DNA from: Dendrolimus kikuchii
Taxonomy: Eukaryota; Arthropoda; Insecta; Lepidoptera; Lasiocampidae
Length of the DNA: 64,000 bases
Reading direction: 5' to 3'
Assembly: GCA_019925095.2 (NCBI GenBank)
Contig: CM034411.1
Span: 97,001-161,000, forward strand
Below are positions 22,134 to 33,487 of the stretch, piece by piece. A program made the position numbers and the translations under genes. Positions within the stretch are counted from its first letter, which is position 1. Every line of letters begins with the position of its first letter. The notes under the pieces were generated by a model, which was not told the origin of the DNA, searched no databases, and was given only the letters and a program-made list of their open reading frames with translations.

Positions 22134-22490
22134 AATTGAAAGCTATTTAAACAAATTTTACTCTGGTCTGGGTGTCAGTGATCGGCCCCAGTAATTTTCG
22201 TTCTATAATACAGTACAGAGATAGCTTGGGAATTTGATCAACCTTCCATGATCAAATTGATCGTGTACTAGCAGAAGGTGATGTCAGGAGCCTTAAGAAC
22301 AGACGAGCTTGCATGACAAGAGCTATGAATGTCAAAGAAGCAAGTGAGGTGTGTAAAAATAAGCCTGAATGGCGCTTTGTTGTCCGTGCCTACCCCGCAA
22401 GGGAACTGGCGTGAAGTTATGTATGTATGTATGTATGTAGAGATAGCTTGGGAATATACAACGTGCTTGTCTGCTGATTTATTTTAAAAA
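22134..22490 (+). repeat. SINE family G 3' part, interrupted
   Basis: It carries ctgggtgtcagtgatcggcccc before and gcttgggaatatacaacgtg after a LINE insertion, matching the order in the 866-1113 copy. Confidence 0.65.
22234..22438 (+). mobile_element. ATGT-tailed RTE-like LINE in SINE G
   Basis: A perfect 17-bp duplication agagatagcttgggaat lies at 22217-22233 and 22439-22455. It is the longest TSD of this family here. Confidence 0.92.
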
Positions 22491-22793
22491 TCATTAAACA
22501 TTGCATGTTGAATTTTGAAATAATATATGTTGTTTGTTTTTGGAGTCGTGCGAAGGATTTTCGGATTGCACTGTGCGCGATTAATCCCCCGTTGATCGCA
22601 ATTGGTGTTGAGTGGAATAAATCGATTGGCAATCAGCATCGCGATGCAAGCTTTTCATATAAATTATTTTCTGATAAATATTTGCATAATTAAAATACGT
22701 ATTATTTGACCGTCATTATCATATACGTTTGTATCAATGAAGCTGTACAATTTCAAAACCTAGCAACTGACATTGTTTTTTGGAATTTGCTTA

Positions 22794-22895
22794 TTACATA
22801 CATACATAACTTCACGCCAGTTCCCTTGCGGGGTAGGCACGAACAACAGAGCGCCATTCAGGCTTATTCTTACACATCTCACTTGCTTCTTTGAC
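22794..22895 (-). mobile_element. ATGT-tailed RTE-like LINE, short
   Basis: A 9-bp duplication atttgctta lies at 22785-22793 and 22896-22904. Confidence 0.85.
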
Positions 22896-22937
22896 ATTTG
22901 CTTAAAAATTTAATTGCCTTATAATTGTGCCAAAAGA

Positions 22938-23236
22938 TGTTTTTTTTATTTCACCTGATAGAAAGCGGTTACCATCGCCCATGGACATTTGTCATACCAA
23001 AGGTGCTCCAAGTGTGCTGCTGCTCTCTTAAGGGAGACTGGAACCTGGTCACTCATGCCGGAACACAACTTAAGGTTGTTATGGCGGCATGCTCTAGACT
23101 CTAGACCAAGGGTGGTAGCCATCCAGACCGGCAAATACCCTACCTCATGGCTGAGGGTTGTTTTGTCGCCTCTTACGATATGCCGCCCAAACGCAGAACA
23201 TTCTATTCCTTCTCCGCTCCTGCACGAATAGAAAAG
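22938..23236 (-). repeat. SL300, near full length
   Basis: It runs from the T-rich tail to cctgcacgaata. The first bases of the tail-proximal part are missing. Confidence 0.75.
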
Positions 23237-23363
23237 TGAAAACTGTATGAAAATATGGTATTTCTCTCAATAAGTTTGATAAATAGTTATAAAATGGCAT
23301 GCTGAGTTGCCAACCTCGTTAAAAACTCGACGTACAAGCCTTATTTATTTATTTATTATATAT

Positions 23364-24028
23364 TGTTACAAGTATAGCGGGACTCGAATTAAAATGCCGT
23401 TGGAATTATTATAGAGTTTATTAGAACTATACAAACACGTATAACACAGGTACAAATATAACTGGACACCACCAGTACAAACTGCACGATTCAATAACAT
23501 GCGCAAAGTCCGTCACTATATAGCTCATTGAATGTACACACGTCTTGCTCGTATCGTAATCGTAGCTCGTCTGCCTCATCCCTCCGTTCGGGCATTGTTT
23601 TTATACTCAACTACACAAATACAATATGCCATACCTGTCATACACAACAAATCCAAACGTAATGCAAAAGGTAGTAATTCAATAAAACGCGCAAAGTCCG
23701 TCACTATTAGATTCCCGAATGTACACACGTCACGCCCGTATCGTAGTCGTCGCTTGACTGCCTCGTCTCTCCATCAGACTGTCGTTTTATACTTCTCAAA
23801 TGCAAAAGAATCCGCAACACTTGTCTAATGATGCTAACCAGCGAGTGCAATAGGACAATAGGCTATTCTCGATAATAATTAGAAACGTATGTCATTAATT
23901 AAGTGAACAAAAGAAGACGATCATAAAAGGATTACAATTAGTTCAAATGCCGACAGGTAATAAAATGTGCTTTTACAGATTTGTACGTGGAATTTATTTA
24001 TGTCTTTGTCGGTGCCTAGGTTGTAACA
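23364..24028 (-). mobile_element. solo LTR with internal duplication
   Basis: It runs tgttaca...ttgtaaca. It is longer (665 bp) than its sister at 48400 (467 bp) because a block containing gcgcaaagtccgtcacta and gaatgtacacacgtc occurs twice (near 23500 and 23690). The 98-residue frame inside is not a gene. Confidence 0.7.
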
Positions 24029-24129
24029 AAATGTTTTTGTGTTTTTATGTATAGCGTCGTCTTTTTTTAAGTCAATAATTTTTTTTCTTTCTTCTTTCAT
24101 GTCGTGAAAGAGCCATGCTGCAATCAGTA

Positions 24130-24409
24130 TCTTGATTACATCTTCTTGGGCCGGCTATCAAGTGAGCTACTACGCAAACACAGAATATCAGCGTGAAACG
24201 TTTAGCCTTGAGCTACTTGCGTTGTCTTACGATGAGCTAGATTCGATGGCTTCCTGCCCCCTCCCCTATCTCATATCCTTTATCCCAATCTTCTTGTCTT
24301 CTTCTTCTATCGCATCGCCTTTCATCACACCCCTCCCATCCCATCCGGAAGACTGGCGACGCGTCGCCGTCGTCCCTGATGTTGCAAACGTCTGCAAGCG
24401 TGGCGTAAC
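24130..24409 (+). repeat. SL300b copy
   Basis: It shares gatactacgcaaacacagaat-type text and ctggcgacgcgtcg with 31617-31925 (minus). The 95-residue frame is a by-product. Confidence 0.5.
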
Positions 24410-24410
24410 C

Positions 24411-24644
24411 AGGTGGTAGGGCATTTGCCCGACTGCATGGCTACCACCTCTGGTCTAAAGTATGTCGCCATAACAACCTTGAGTTGTGTTCCAGCATTAG
24501 TGGCCAAGTTCCAGTCTCCCTTAAGAGAGCAGCAGCGCATTTGTAGCAACTTTGGTGGTGCAAATGTCCATAGGCGATGGTAACCGCTTTCCATCAAGTG
24601 GGCCGTCTGCCTGTCTGCTGATTTCCCGCAATAATAAAAAAAAG
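24411..24644 (+). repeat. SL300, short form
   Basis: It starts at ccaggtggtaggg and ends cccgcaataataaaaaaaa. Confidence 0.75.
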
Positions 24645-25527
24645 CGATGGTACCTACCTTTTTTCTTAAATCGCTTTCCTCCGCCATGTATCTTCTTTCT
24701 TCTTTCACAGTTCTTTTTTGTTCTTTTATTTTTCTTTATTTTCTTTTATTATATTCTATTTTTGAGGGGTAAATAAACGTGGGCGTCAATTCTTTATTAT
24801 ATATACCACGATTTCCTTTTCTTTTTTTTTCCTTATATTATTTATAATACATTTTCTTTTATTCTATTTTATAACTGGTAACCACTTTCCACCAGGTGGG
24901 TCATCTGCCTGTTTACAGTTGTGTGTGTGATTAGGTGATTGAAAAGCTGAAGTGTCCCTGGGTACTTGGGCCCTATTTCCCAATATTTCTATAAAAAAAC
25001 CGTCTTCAAAAACACCATTCATAATTAATTTGCTTTTTCTCTCTCTACTGGATAGCCCACTGATCTACCTTGACTGTGAATTGTCGCAGAGTAGGTAGAA
25101 CGGTATATCAATATGAACGCGATCCTGGAGAACTGCTTTAAATGAATCAATTTCATTCAGGTCTTTTAAATCTGTTATTTCAGTATATTTTATAGGATTA
25201 TTGGCACATGGATCAAGGGAGGATTAAATATGTTTTTAACCTGTATTTTGCTTACTTTTAAAACACTATACACGAGTACAATGATTTTTTAACACTGAAG
25301 TATGTATATTATATTCAGTTTTATTGTAACGAGATTTAAATATCTTGCATATAAATGATCAACATCTAAAGTTCAATCACTTTTTAAGTTAAGTAATTTC
25401 AAGAAAAATCACCGTGCAATATCAAATTCTAGCAAATGACATTGCGTTTTAAAGAAATGTTTGTACACTTACTGTCTTGCTAGGTATTTGCCATATTTGC
25501 CAAAACATGTGACAACACGTACGACTT
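24645..25527. other. mostly unassigned
   Basis: T-rich to 24850. A 45-bp SL300 scrap (ggtaaccactttccaccaggtg) lies at about 24872-24915. Otherwise no gene is seen. Confidence 0.4.
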
Positions 25528-25672
25528 TTGGCCGATTCCTGTATCTTACCGACAGTTCATTTGACTTACTAACGGGTAAAATTTGACATAGGTTTCCATA
25601 AGTGATGTCAAAATACAACCGATGTAAGGGCAAGTAAATTAATAGTAAGATATAGGAATCGGCTGTTTATTA
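25528..25672. repeat. 145-bp MITE, family V
   Basis: Terminal inverted repeats ggccgattcctgtatcttac (left) and its near-complement ending at 25672 enclose ~100 bp. A diverged sister lies at 16966. Confidence 0.65.
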
Positions 25673-25831
25673 ATTACCTTACCTGTAACGCGAGTCAGTC
25701 TTGTACACGGACTATATATTATATATAGTAGGAAAATAAAATATTCTTATATTAAGCACTTCATATCTTTGTAGTAAAATTACAGATTAAATATTTATAG
25801 GTTATGAAGTAAAATGTCGTTTATTGGAGTG

Positions 25832-26160
25832 TTTTTTTTTCTCAGGCGGTGGAAGTGCTATTTACGCACAGTACCGGGTCCTTTGCAAGGGATTAGATCA
25901 TAGTCGATCATGGAGTCATTCCCAGAAGGGGAAATCCAAACAATAATCAACCGGCTTGTGTGAAGAGTCGAGCCCAAATGGCTAATACCCACTAAAACCA
26001 CCCTCCTCCGATGCCCCGCGCTTATGGCAGGAAAGGCATGAGACTTAGAACGTAGTTACGCCCACACCGATCCTAGCGCAGTAAGTGCCTGAGAAAGCCC
26101 CTGGAAGTGCTAACTCACTTCGAGGACAGGGGTGAAGACTCCTCTGCTCCCTTGATGTTG
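25832..26160 (-). mobile_element. R1-like LINE tail
   Basis: This is a minus copy of the 3' UTR at 3600-3917, with poly(A) (T run at 25832-25840). Possible 8-bp imperfect flanks are ttggagtg / ttggaatg. Confidence 0.75.
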
Positions 26161-26365
26161 TTGGAATGAATGTGGTAATACTCGGCAAGCACTCTATCGA
26201 ATTGTATTCGAGTAGATGATTCAATACAAGATGTTATACGAGTATTTTATTTTAATTTTGAAATAACAAAGTATTTTATTGTTGGTTTTATTCAAATTTA
26301 TTTATTTGATTTACTAATTAAATATTACACAAGTAGAATTAGTTTAACAAAATTGGGTCGTCTTG

Positions 26366-26990
26366 GTACATACATAACTTCACGCCAGTTCCCTTGCGGG
26401 GTAGGCACGAACAACAGAGCGCCATTCAGACTTATTCTTACACTTGCTTCTTTGACATTCATAACTCTTGTCATGCACGCTCGTCTGTTCTTAAGGCTCT
26501 TGACATCACCTTCTGCTAGTACACGATCAATTTGATTATGGAAGGTGTGTCGTGGCCTTCCACGACTTCTGCATACATCCACTTATTATTTCCACATGCC
26601 CGAACCACCGGAGCATTCCTTTCCTTACCTTTACCCAGACACTCTCTTTCAGACCAACCCTCTTTCTTACTTCGGTATTACGAACGCGGTCCGCGAGCGT
26701 CACTCCGCAGATTTTGCGCAGTGCTCGCATCTCGACCGCCTTTACTCTACTTTCATGCTCTCTCTTCCATACCCAACTCTCGCATCCATACGTGAGCGTA
26801 GGTACCGCGTTGTGTATGGCAAGCTGGGCGTTCTGGCTGAGGTTTTTAGCGCCTAGAAGTTTACCTAACGCTCCATTCACACTATTCCCCAAATTCACTC
26901 TTCTTTCTATATCAGCGATGTACCTTCCTTCCCTGCTAAAAGCACATCCAAGATATACAAACTCACTCACTTGCTCCAGCATAACATCAT
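26366..26990 (-). pseudogene. ATGT-LINE reverse transcriptase C-terminus
   Basis: This is the longest copy upstream of the ORF end. The minus frame from about 26990 to 26536 encodes DVMLEQVSEFVYLGCAFSRE, a YGCESW motif, RNTEVRKRVGLKE and KGMLRWFGHVE, the thumb and C-terminal region of an RTE-type LINE polymerase. A deletion after GHVE removes the MTKQIYNAKV segment and shifts the frame; the remaining C-terminus lies at 26325-26582. The upstream boundary is where homology with 63541 stops. Plus-strand frames here are shadows. Confidence 0.85.
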
Positions 26991-27019
26991 TGGTCTTACG
27001 CCAACTGGAAGGATTGCAC

Positions 27020-27175
27020 TGAAAATCAGCGTTGTGTCGGATATAATTCCGGCACAGCAATAAGCCGAGTGCAAACCTTGTTTGCTGAAAATGCTGCGTA
27101 CAAATTCTCAAAATATGCTCTGTGTATACAATGTAATTACGTCGTTATTTTTTGAAATAAAGTTTCTTTCTTTCT
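27020..27175 (+). repeat. repeat O with (TTTC)n tail
   Basis: gtgtcggatataattccggcac...tttgaaataaag(tttc)n looks like a LINE or SINE 3' end. A sister lies at 27893-28045. Confidence 0.5.
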
Positions 27176-27892
27176 TTCTAATAGGGAAAGCCTTCTGATC
27201 CTTCTAACAGAATTCGAAGTAGGAGGCCACGAATATTTGCGAAATCTCGAATCAATCTTCTATTTGAGTAATAAATACTAAATACCGATCTGTTCATAGC
27301 AGACTATTATGAGCGGGCAGATTATAATTAATGTAAGTTGGACAGTTGTTTGAGAGTTGTGTCGGCCTTTTGAAGCGCTCCCTAATCCCGCACTTGGGAA
27401 ATACCTTCCTGCGACACGCAGCCAATAAACAGAATCTACGTGGCATACTATATATAATTTAATTCAAATTCAAATAATCAAAACAGTATCTACTTAATAT
27501 TTGAGATGGTCAAAACTAACTTAAAAATATATATACAACAATAAAAAAAAACCTATATTAAGACCCGTCCAGCCCTACCAGACCACTGTCGTTGGACATT
27601 GTACCTAGAAGGCTGGACACAGAGGCTAATCCTTTGAGCGAGGTAAGCTCCAGCCTTCCGGTCTCCTTGGTTTGGTTGGTTCTCATTTAAATTCAAAACT
27701 TTTTATTCAAATTAAATTCCACTGGAGAACGGATTTTCGTGGTTATACAGGCAAAACTTAAGTCTGTTTTCTATACAATACAGAACAGAAGGTACACCGC
27801 TTCGCAACCAGTTATCGCTGTTCAGGGAGAAGTGGCTCCAAACTTCTCAGCAACAAGTCTGCATAAAATTTCTTTTACTTCATATTTCTGCC
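27176..27892. other. mostly unassigned
   Basis: Positions 27700-27880 (ctttttattcaaattaaattcc...ccgcttcgcaacc) match the module at 62040-62215. The rest is not recognised. Confidence 0.4.
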
Positions 27893-28045
27893 TAACTTCA
27901 GCTTTGTGTCGGATATAATTCCAGCACAGAAATAAACAGAGTGCAAACCTAGTTTACTGAAAATGCGATGCATAAATTCTCAAGACATGCTTTTTTCAAT
28001 ACTTGTAAATAATGTCGTCGCTATTTCTGCAACTACATATTGTCT
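27893..28045 (+). repeat. repeat O, second copy
   Basis: It aligns with 27020-27130; its tail is lost. Confidence 0.5.
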
Positions 28046-28119
28046 TCTTCTTTTCTTCTTTAAAGTTGAAGGAACAAGAAAATAACCAAAGACGTAACGT
28101 AACTCCGGCAGCACATTGA

Positions 28120-28217
28120 TGGCACCTGTAGTGTTGCAAATGTTTATAGGCAACTACTTTCCATCACAGTTGGGCCGTCAGCCTGTCTGCTATACTCCAG
28201 CATTAAAAAAAAAAACA
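28120..28217 (+). repeat. SL300 3' fragment
   Basis: It runs gtgttgcaaatgtttatagg...ccagcattaaaaaaaaa. Confidence 0.6.
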
Positions 28218-28468
28218 AATGAACTCCTAAATCTATCCAATGAAATTGGAGTGTCTTTCTGTGATTTCAATATAAACGTCAAACTTTAAGCGAAAAGTGT
28301 TATTTTTTATGATGTCTAAGTATAAATGATCGACCACTTTTAAAAGGTTGTCTCTGAGTTTGCCTCAAAGTGTGGCTCTTATAGCCTTCTAAACAGCGGA
28401 CAAAGATATCTAGAAAGTAGATAAAGTCTATTTAACTATGTACTACATATATAAATAGATACAATAGA

Positions 28469-28654
28469 TGGACAAAGAAAATCTATGATTGGCTACCCAG
28501 AGATGGGAAAAGAGAAATAGGAAGATCTAGAAAGAGATGGGAAGATGTATTCGTAAAAATGTGTGGAATGAAATGGAGAAGAATAGCTGGAGATAGAGAA
28601 AATTAGAAAGAGTTGGGGGAGGCCTACGCCGCAGAGGCGACTTCCATTGTTTAA
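28469..28654 (+). pseudogene. LINE polymerase C-terminus, second RTE-like family
   Basis: The frame reads WTKKIYDWLPRDGKREIGRS then RKRWEDVFVKMCGMKWRRIA, one in-frame TAG, then KELGEAYAAEATSIV and TAA at 28652. The pattern W.PR.GKR..GR...RW.D and LGEAY is typical of the C-terminal end of a LINE family common in insects. It differs from the ATGT-tailed family. The 3' UTR probably extends to about 28740. Confidence 0.7.
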
Positions 28655-28765
28655 TGTGTACATTATATACTCATATATTTAGTAGTTAAAAACTAAACTT
28701 GATGGTAGAAATAAAGTAGTAAAGAGTAGTCCAATATATACAGTGCATATAAAAAAATCAAGTAG

Positions 28766-29653
28766 CTAAATCGGACCAGCAAATTTCGAAAACATAACTT
28801 TTAGAATTCTTGTCTGTCTGTTAGAGCATCGATCATTGCCAACGGGGAGCGTGCCCAGAAGGCTGGCTGCATTGCCACGCTGTATGGCAATACTTATTTG
28901 TTGTGCAAAATATGAGCCAGCCTTCTGATCACGGGTAGTGTCAAAGAGTTTCTTACATATGTCTTTAAAGAAACTCTTTGCCGACGGACCCCACGGGCCT
29001 AATGTTTCAACCCCAAACGGCACAAATATGTAACCCCTTCCTAAGGCTCCATATTTGCGCCGTTTGACGTCCTCAGCTGAAGCGGCAGCGTTGCCAGCCC
29101 CTGACTCGGTCATTGGAAGATGTGACGGGGCCAGTGTGTCAACACAGGTCGCATCCCACACTAGCGGCCGCCCCATCTTCCAAGGGACGAGTGACATTCC
29201 GTCCGGTCTCTTGCCATCGTCACGCACCAGGCCATTTGGTTCCAGAATGGCCGGGACGCCGACGCTGACAAGAGCTCGGCGAATGATGTCGTTGAGGCTG
29301 GCATGACGAGATCTTCTTCCTGCGCTTTTTAAACATGACAACCCGTGGTGTCCAAATCGGTCTACCATAACTCCACATTGACAGTGATGTGGTACGCAAC
29401 ATGGTGCCCCCAGGCGTAAACTCGCGGCTAATCGGAATGTAGTGTTGTCCAGAAGTGTATTATTATAAAATGATGGGTGTGCTTGTAACCACTGTCCAGA
29501 CTCCCAATTAGCGACGGCTAAGAGGCGGGCGCGCTCTGCTGAACTGGTACACGTTTGTAGAAGATTATCCCGCGTAAGTTCGCAGAGCGGCCCATCCCAA
29601 GCATGCTGTGAAGTAAGGACAGTAGGTAGGGAGAGACCCCTGTGACCATGCAC
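28766..29653 (-). pseudogene. RLE-type LINE, C-terminal half (zinc knuckle + nuclease)
   Basis: This minus-strand frame of 295 residues continues the reverse transcriptase upstream after a one-frame shift. Residues 91-107 (CQCGVMVDRFGHHGLSC) form a CxCx8Hx4C knuckle. Then follow E138, PD at 150-151, D167 in VWDATCVD, and KRRKY near 197-201, the order seen in the restriction-like endonuclease of R2/R4/NeSL-type non-LTR elements (PD...D...K..KY). The end reads LLGTLPVGN and a short tail to TAA. A second, split copy of this region lies at 53092-53870. No in-frame stops lie within this half. The clade cannot be decided from this alone. Confidence 0.8.
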
Positions 29654-30790
29654 GGTCGTCCATTTCTAAATTTATGATGGATATGAGGGTATCCCTCACG
29701 ATGTTGTCCAACGTCTGTAAAAGAGAGGTTTGTTTCCAGAGTTGGCAACATCGGAGGGTGTATGTAAATTTGGGCACGAAAAGGCAGTATCGGATGATAG
29801 TGTAGGCCATATGTGTATTAATTTGGAGTAAACGATCTGAACTTTCACGGAAATTTTTTATATTTTCTTCGACGTAGTTAGGTATTGACTCGTCGAAGAT
29901 TGGGGCACCTAGGAGGTGAAGTGAGGAGTTGTTTACTAATTTAATTCCCGGTGCTATTGTATTTAGTCTAGAGATTATTTCAGTTTTACGCTCTGTGTTG
30001 CTGATATAATATTCGCATTTGCTTAAATTTATTTCAAGTCCTATGGTTTTAAGTTCTTTTGTTAGAATGCTAAAATCTTCCAAAACGTCATCTACTTCAC
30101 CTCCTAAAGTGCCATCATCTAGATACCATACATTAAATTTGGATTTCAAACGTGTAATGATGGGATGAATTGCTAAACTAAAAATGGCTGGCCCTAACGG
30201 ATCGCCTTGCTGGCATCCAGTTTTTGAATAAATTACGTTGTCTTGAAATATTAATTTTGAATTTTGACTATAGCATTGCCAAAGAAAATGATAACAATCT
30301 GGAATTTGGTCTTTAATTTGTGAGAGCAAGGCAGATCGATCAACTGAATTGAAGGCGTTCTTAACATCCACCTTCAGTACTAAATCTCCACCATTGTGTT
30401 GGAGGAATGTGCGTAAAGCGTGGACAGCCGCCTCGCAGCCCCCTCGCGAACCAAAACCCAGCTGGTTGGGCTGAAAGTATAATTTTAAGTGTTCAGCTTT
30501 TTTCTTACAACAACACTTAGCTGCGAGGCGGCGGTACACCGTGCCTACTGCGATCGGTCTTATTCCCCCATCCTTTTTCTTCAGAGCGCACAGGTTGGCA
30601 CCATAAAGGATGTCAGTGATTTCATTTACAACCTTCCCTGATAGCATAAAATTAACCAATGCCGTCAGATTCCTCAAAAGTGACTCACGGGCCTCCCCGC
30701 ATCCTACTCCTATTAAGTCCTTGAGGTGTTGGGGCGTCAGACCATCAAGACCCCCGGCAGAGCCACTTTGGAAGGATCCAACGGCTATGT
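29565..30790 (-). pseudogene. RLE-type LINE, reverse transcriptase half
   Basis: The homologous frame is open from a stop near 30790 to 29565; the first Met-like start used by ORF finders is internal. Motifs in order: GSAGGLDGLTPQHLKDL (before 30680), GIRPIAVGTVYRRLAAK, LGFGSRGGCEAAVHALR, LKVDVKNAFNSVDR (catalytic Asp), GCQQGDPLGP, and WYLDDGTLGG (catalytic YLDD). The last ~30 codons run out of frame after about 29650, where the other half takes over, so a single small indel near 29640-29660 explains the break. The 5' part, with any zinc finger or Myb domain, is missing. Confidence 0.85.
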
Positions 30791-31107
30791 ACTAATAATC
30801 ATACATTTTGAATGTAGTCACTTGATTTAATTTAGCTTGAATTTTATGACAAATGAATTTGGGAGTTAGCTTGGATTTGGGCCTTCGTTCGGCAGAAGCC
30901 ATCGACTGCTCGCAGAAGAAAAATGAATTATTAAATTAATATCTAGTTAAATTTCTTCATACATCCGTGCTTCAGTTAGTGTCCCTTAATCCGGACGCCG
31001 GACCCCACTCCAGCGGACTGCCCGCTCACTTCGCACGAATATCATGTTGGTACACTGTTCAGCAAACACTGTGTCTACCTATTGTTTACAACTAACTTCA
31101 TTAAATC
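30791..31107. other. unassigned
   Basis: No gene or named repeat is seen. Confidence 0.4.
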
Positions 31108-31400
31108 TTATCCGTGCAGGCACGGAGAAAGAATACAATTTCCTGCGTTGGGGCGGCCTGTCGTAAGAGGCGACAAAACAACCCACAGGCATTTGCCCGA
31201 CTGGATGGCTACCACCCCTGGCCTAAAGTATGTCGCCATAACAACCTTGAGTTGTGTTCCGGCATTAGTGACCAGGTTCCAGTCTCCCTTAAGAGAGCAG
31301 CAGCGCATTTGTAGCACCTTTGGTGTTGCAATTGTCTATAGGCGATGGTAACCGCTTAACATCAAGTGGGCCCGTCTGCCTGTCTGCTGAGCTCCTGCAA
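31108..31400 (+). repeat. SL300, near full length
   Basis: It runs from tatccgtgcaggcacgg to gcaataaataaa. A ~15-base deletion after acccacagg removes the ccaggtggtaggg start of the hairpin. Confidence 0.75.
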
Positions 31401-31616
31401 TAAATAAACAAATAATTAAGAGCTTCTCATTGGTTAGTTATATATTAAACTAGAAGAGGAACGGATTAACCTGATCTTCGTATAATGAGTTCATAAATCA
31501 GTTTAAAACAAGCTTAACTATTTAATCATAAAAGTTAAGAAAAGAGTTAATATTAAGAGTTTGCTTTATTTTTCATAATCATAATAATTGAATAATTGAT
31601 TAATTTTTGTTCAGTA

Positions 31617-31925
31617 TAGTTTTTTCATTGCGGAGCTGGCAAAGAAGCAGCCCACTGCCCAGCTGATGGAAAGTGGTTACCGTCCTAAATGTTTGCAATA
31701 CCAGGTGCGTAACCAATGTGTTGCCAGCTTTTAGGAAGGGATAGAGGAGATGGGATAAATGGGATTGGATCCGACGATCAGGTAGAAAGAAGGGGATATG
31801 GAATAGATAGGGAGGGGATAGGGAGAGGGGAAACTCAAGGGCAACCGTTTTATGCCGATATTCTGTAAGAGCGTGGTATCACACCGATCGAGCGGGCCCT
31901 AAAAGAGCTAAAGTTGTGATGATGA
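31617..31925 (-). repeat. SL300b copy
   Basis: gagctggcaaagaagcagcc...ctgatggaaagtgg, then gatagggaggggatag text and ttatgccgatattctg, as in 24130-24409 inverted. Confidence 0.5.
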
Positions 31926-32043
31926 TTCCAGCATGACTCTCCCACGTCAAAAAGAATGAATTAATTAGGATGTTGCTGTGACTTGAGTGTATTGAGCAGA
32001 GAGTTCTGCTCCGGAAATTATCTTTCTCTATTGTTATTTCTAA

Positions 32044-32799
32044 TCTATACTAATATTATAAAGCTGAAGAGTTTGTTTGTTTGTTTGTTTGTTTAAACGT
32101 GCTAATCTCAGGAACTGCTGGTCCAATTTGAAAAATTCTTTCAGTGTTGAATAGTACATTTATCGAGGAAAGCTATAGGTTACATTATATTTTCAAAAAA
32201 ATTAGGAATCCTTACTAAAATTCCAATAATAAATCCTTACACGGCGTGCGCTGCGAAAACTATTGATTATAGAACAAAACAATGTACTACCACTTTGCAG
32301 AACATACAACTAACTACAAAAAATATCGCGTAACCATATGTCTAACTATTGTAGTTATCTCACAATAAGTGTTTTCTTTTATTTTTCTAAATAATTAAAA
32401 TGCCGTCGCTTCAAAAACTCTTTATTTTGTACCTTGGTATTAATCCTTATCAAAATAAATGACTCCATATTCAAGACGAATTTAATACCTTTCTAGAACT
32501 TTTTGAATTATTCAATTCGGACGTTTCATTCAAAAGATATCGCGATATTTAAAATGTAAGTATTAGTGTTGTAGCCAAATATACAAATATATTAATATTG
32601 TTTGATGCGCTAATTTCAGGAACTACTGGTGTGATTTGAAAAATTCTTTCAGTGTTGGATAGCCCATTTATCGAGGAAGGCTATAGGATATATATCATCA
32701 CGTTAAGACCAATAGGAGCGGAGCACCAATGAAGAATGTTTCAAAATCGAAGGGTTTTGAAAGCCAATTCCACGCGGACGACGTCGCGAGCACAGCTAG
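32044..32799 (+). mobile_element. long nonautonomous Helitron
   Basis: It starts TCTATACTAATATTATAAAG after A and ends gagcacagCTAG before T (termini at 32044 and 32796-32799). The 5' module and the 3' module share ~90 bp (aactactggt...attctttcagtgtt) as direct repeats, separated by ~350 bp. Confidence 0.8.
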
Positions 32800-32959
32800 T
32801 AATATATATTGATACACATTGACAAAGGAAGAAATATTGTCTTTCTTTCTTTAATTCTATTTTTTCTTTACACAAACACACAAATTGTATATTACTAAGC
32901 TAACCAAATTATGTTATGTTTGTGCAGTGCTGGGACCAATTACTATAGTAAAGATTTTC

Positions 32960-33195
32960 CAGGTGGTAGGGCATTTGCCCGACTGGATGGCTATCACCCC
33001 TGGTCTAAAGTATGTCGCCATAACAACCTTGAATTGTGTTCCGGCATTAGTGACCAAGTTCCAGTCTCCCTTAAGAGATCAGCAGCGCATTTGTAGCACC
33101 TTTGGTGTTGCAAATGTACATAGGCAATGGTTACCGCTTAACATCAAGTGGGCCGTCTGCCCGTCTGCTGAACTACTGCAATAAAAAAATAAAAA
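32960..33195 (+). repeat. SL300, short form
   Basis: It starts at ccaggtggtaggg and ends tactgcaataaaaaaataaa. Confidence 0.75.
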
Positions 33196-33227
33196 AAAAG
33201 AAGGGAAATTTCATTTATGAAATTCAC

Positions 33228-33315
33228 TTTGCCAGGAATCGAAACCGAGACCTTAGCGTTCTAGTGAAATAGGCCCACACTGAGGCTACTAGAGCACAAA
33301 AGGCGACAATGGGCT
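33228..33315 (-). repeat. SINE family G head
   Basis: On the minus strand it has an altered B box (ggtttcgattcctgg) and a tRNA-like upstream part. Confidence 0.5.
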
Positions 33316-33487
33316 TCTGAAATTGCCAGACATTAATAAATGAATAATTTAAATTGAAAGTTCCACTCGCCGGTCATTACCTTCCCGGGAGCAATTCGAG
33401 TTCGGGGCGGCAATTCATTCTTTATGTCACGGAGATTGATACAGATCTCCGCATCAGTTCTCATTATTTGAACTTTTGATACACACA

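Noticed and set aside
26552..27022. 156-residue plus frame, and similar plus frames at 54918 and 59516
   Set aside because: Antisense shadows of the LINE polymerase C-terminus.
29055..29306. 83-residue plus frame
   Set aside because: Antisense of the endonuclease-bearing LINE half.
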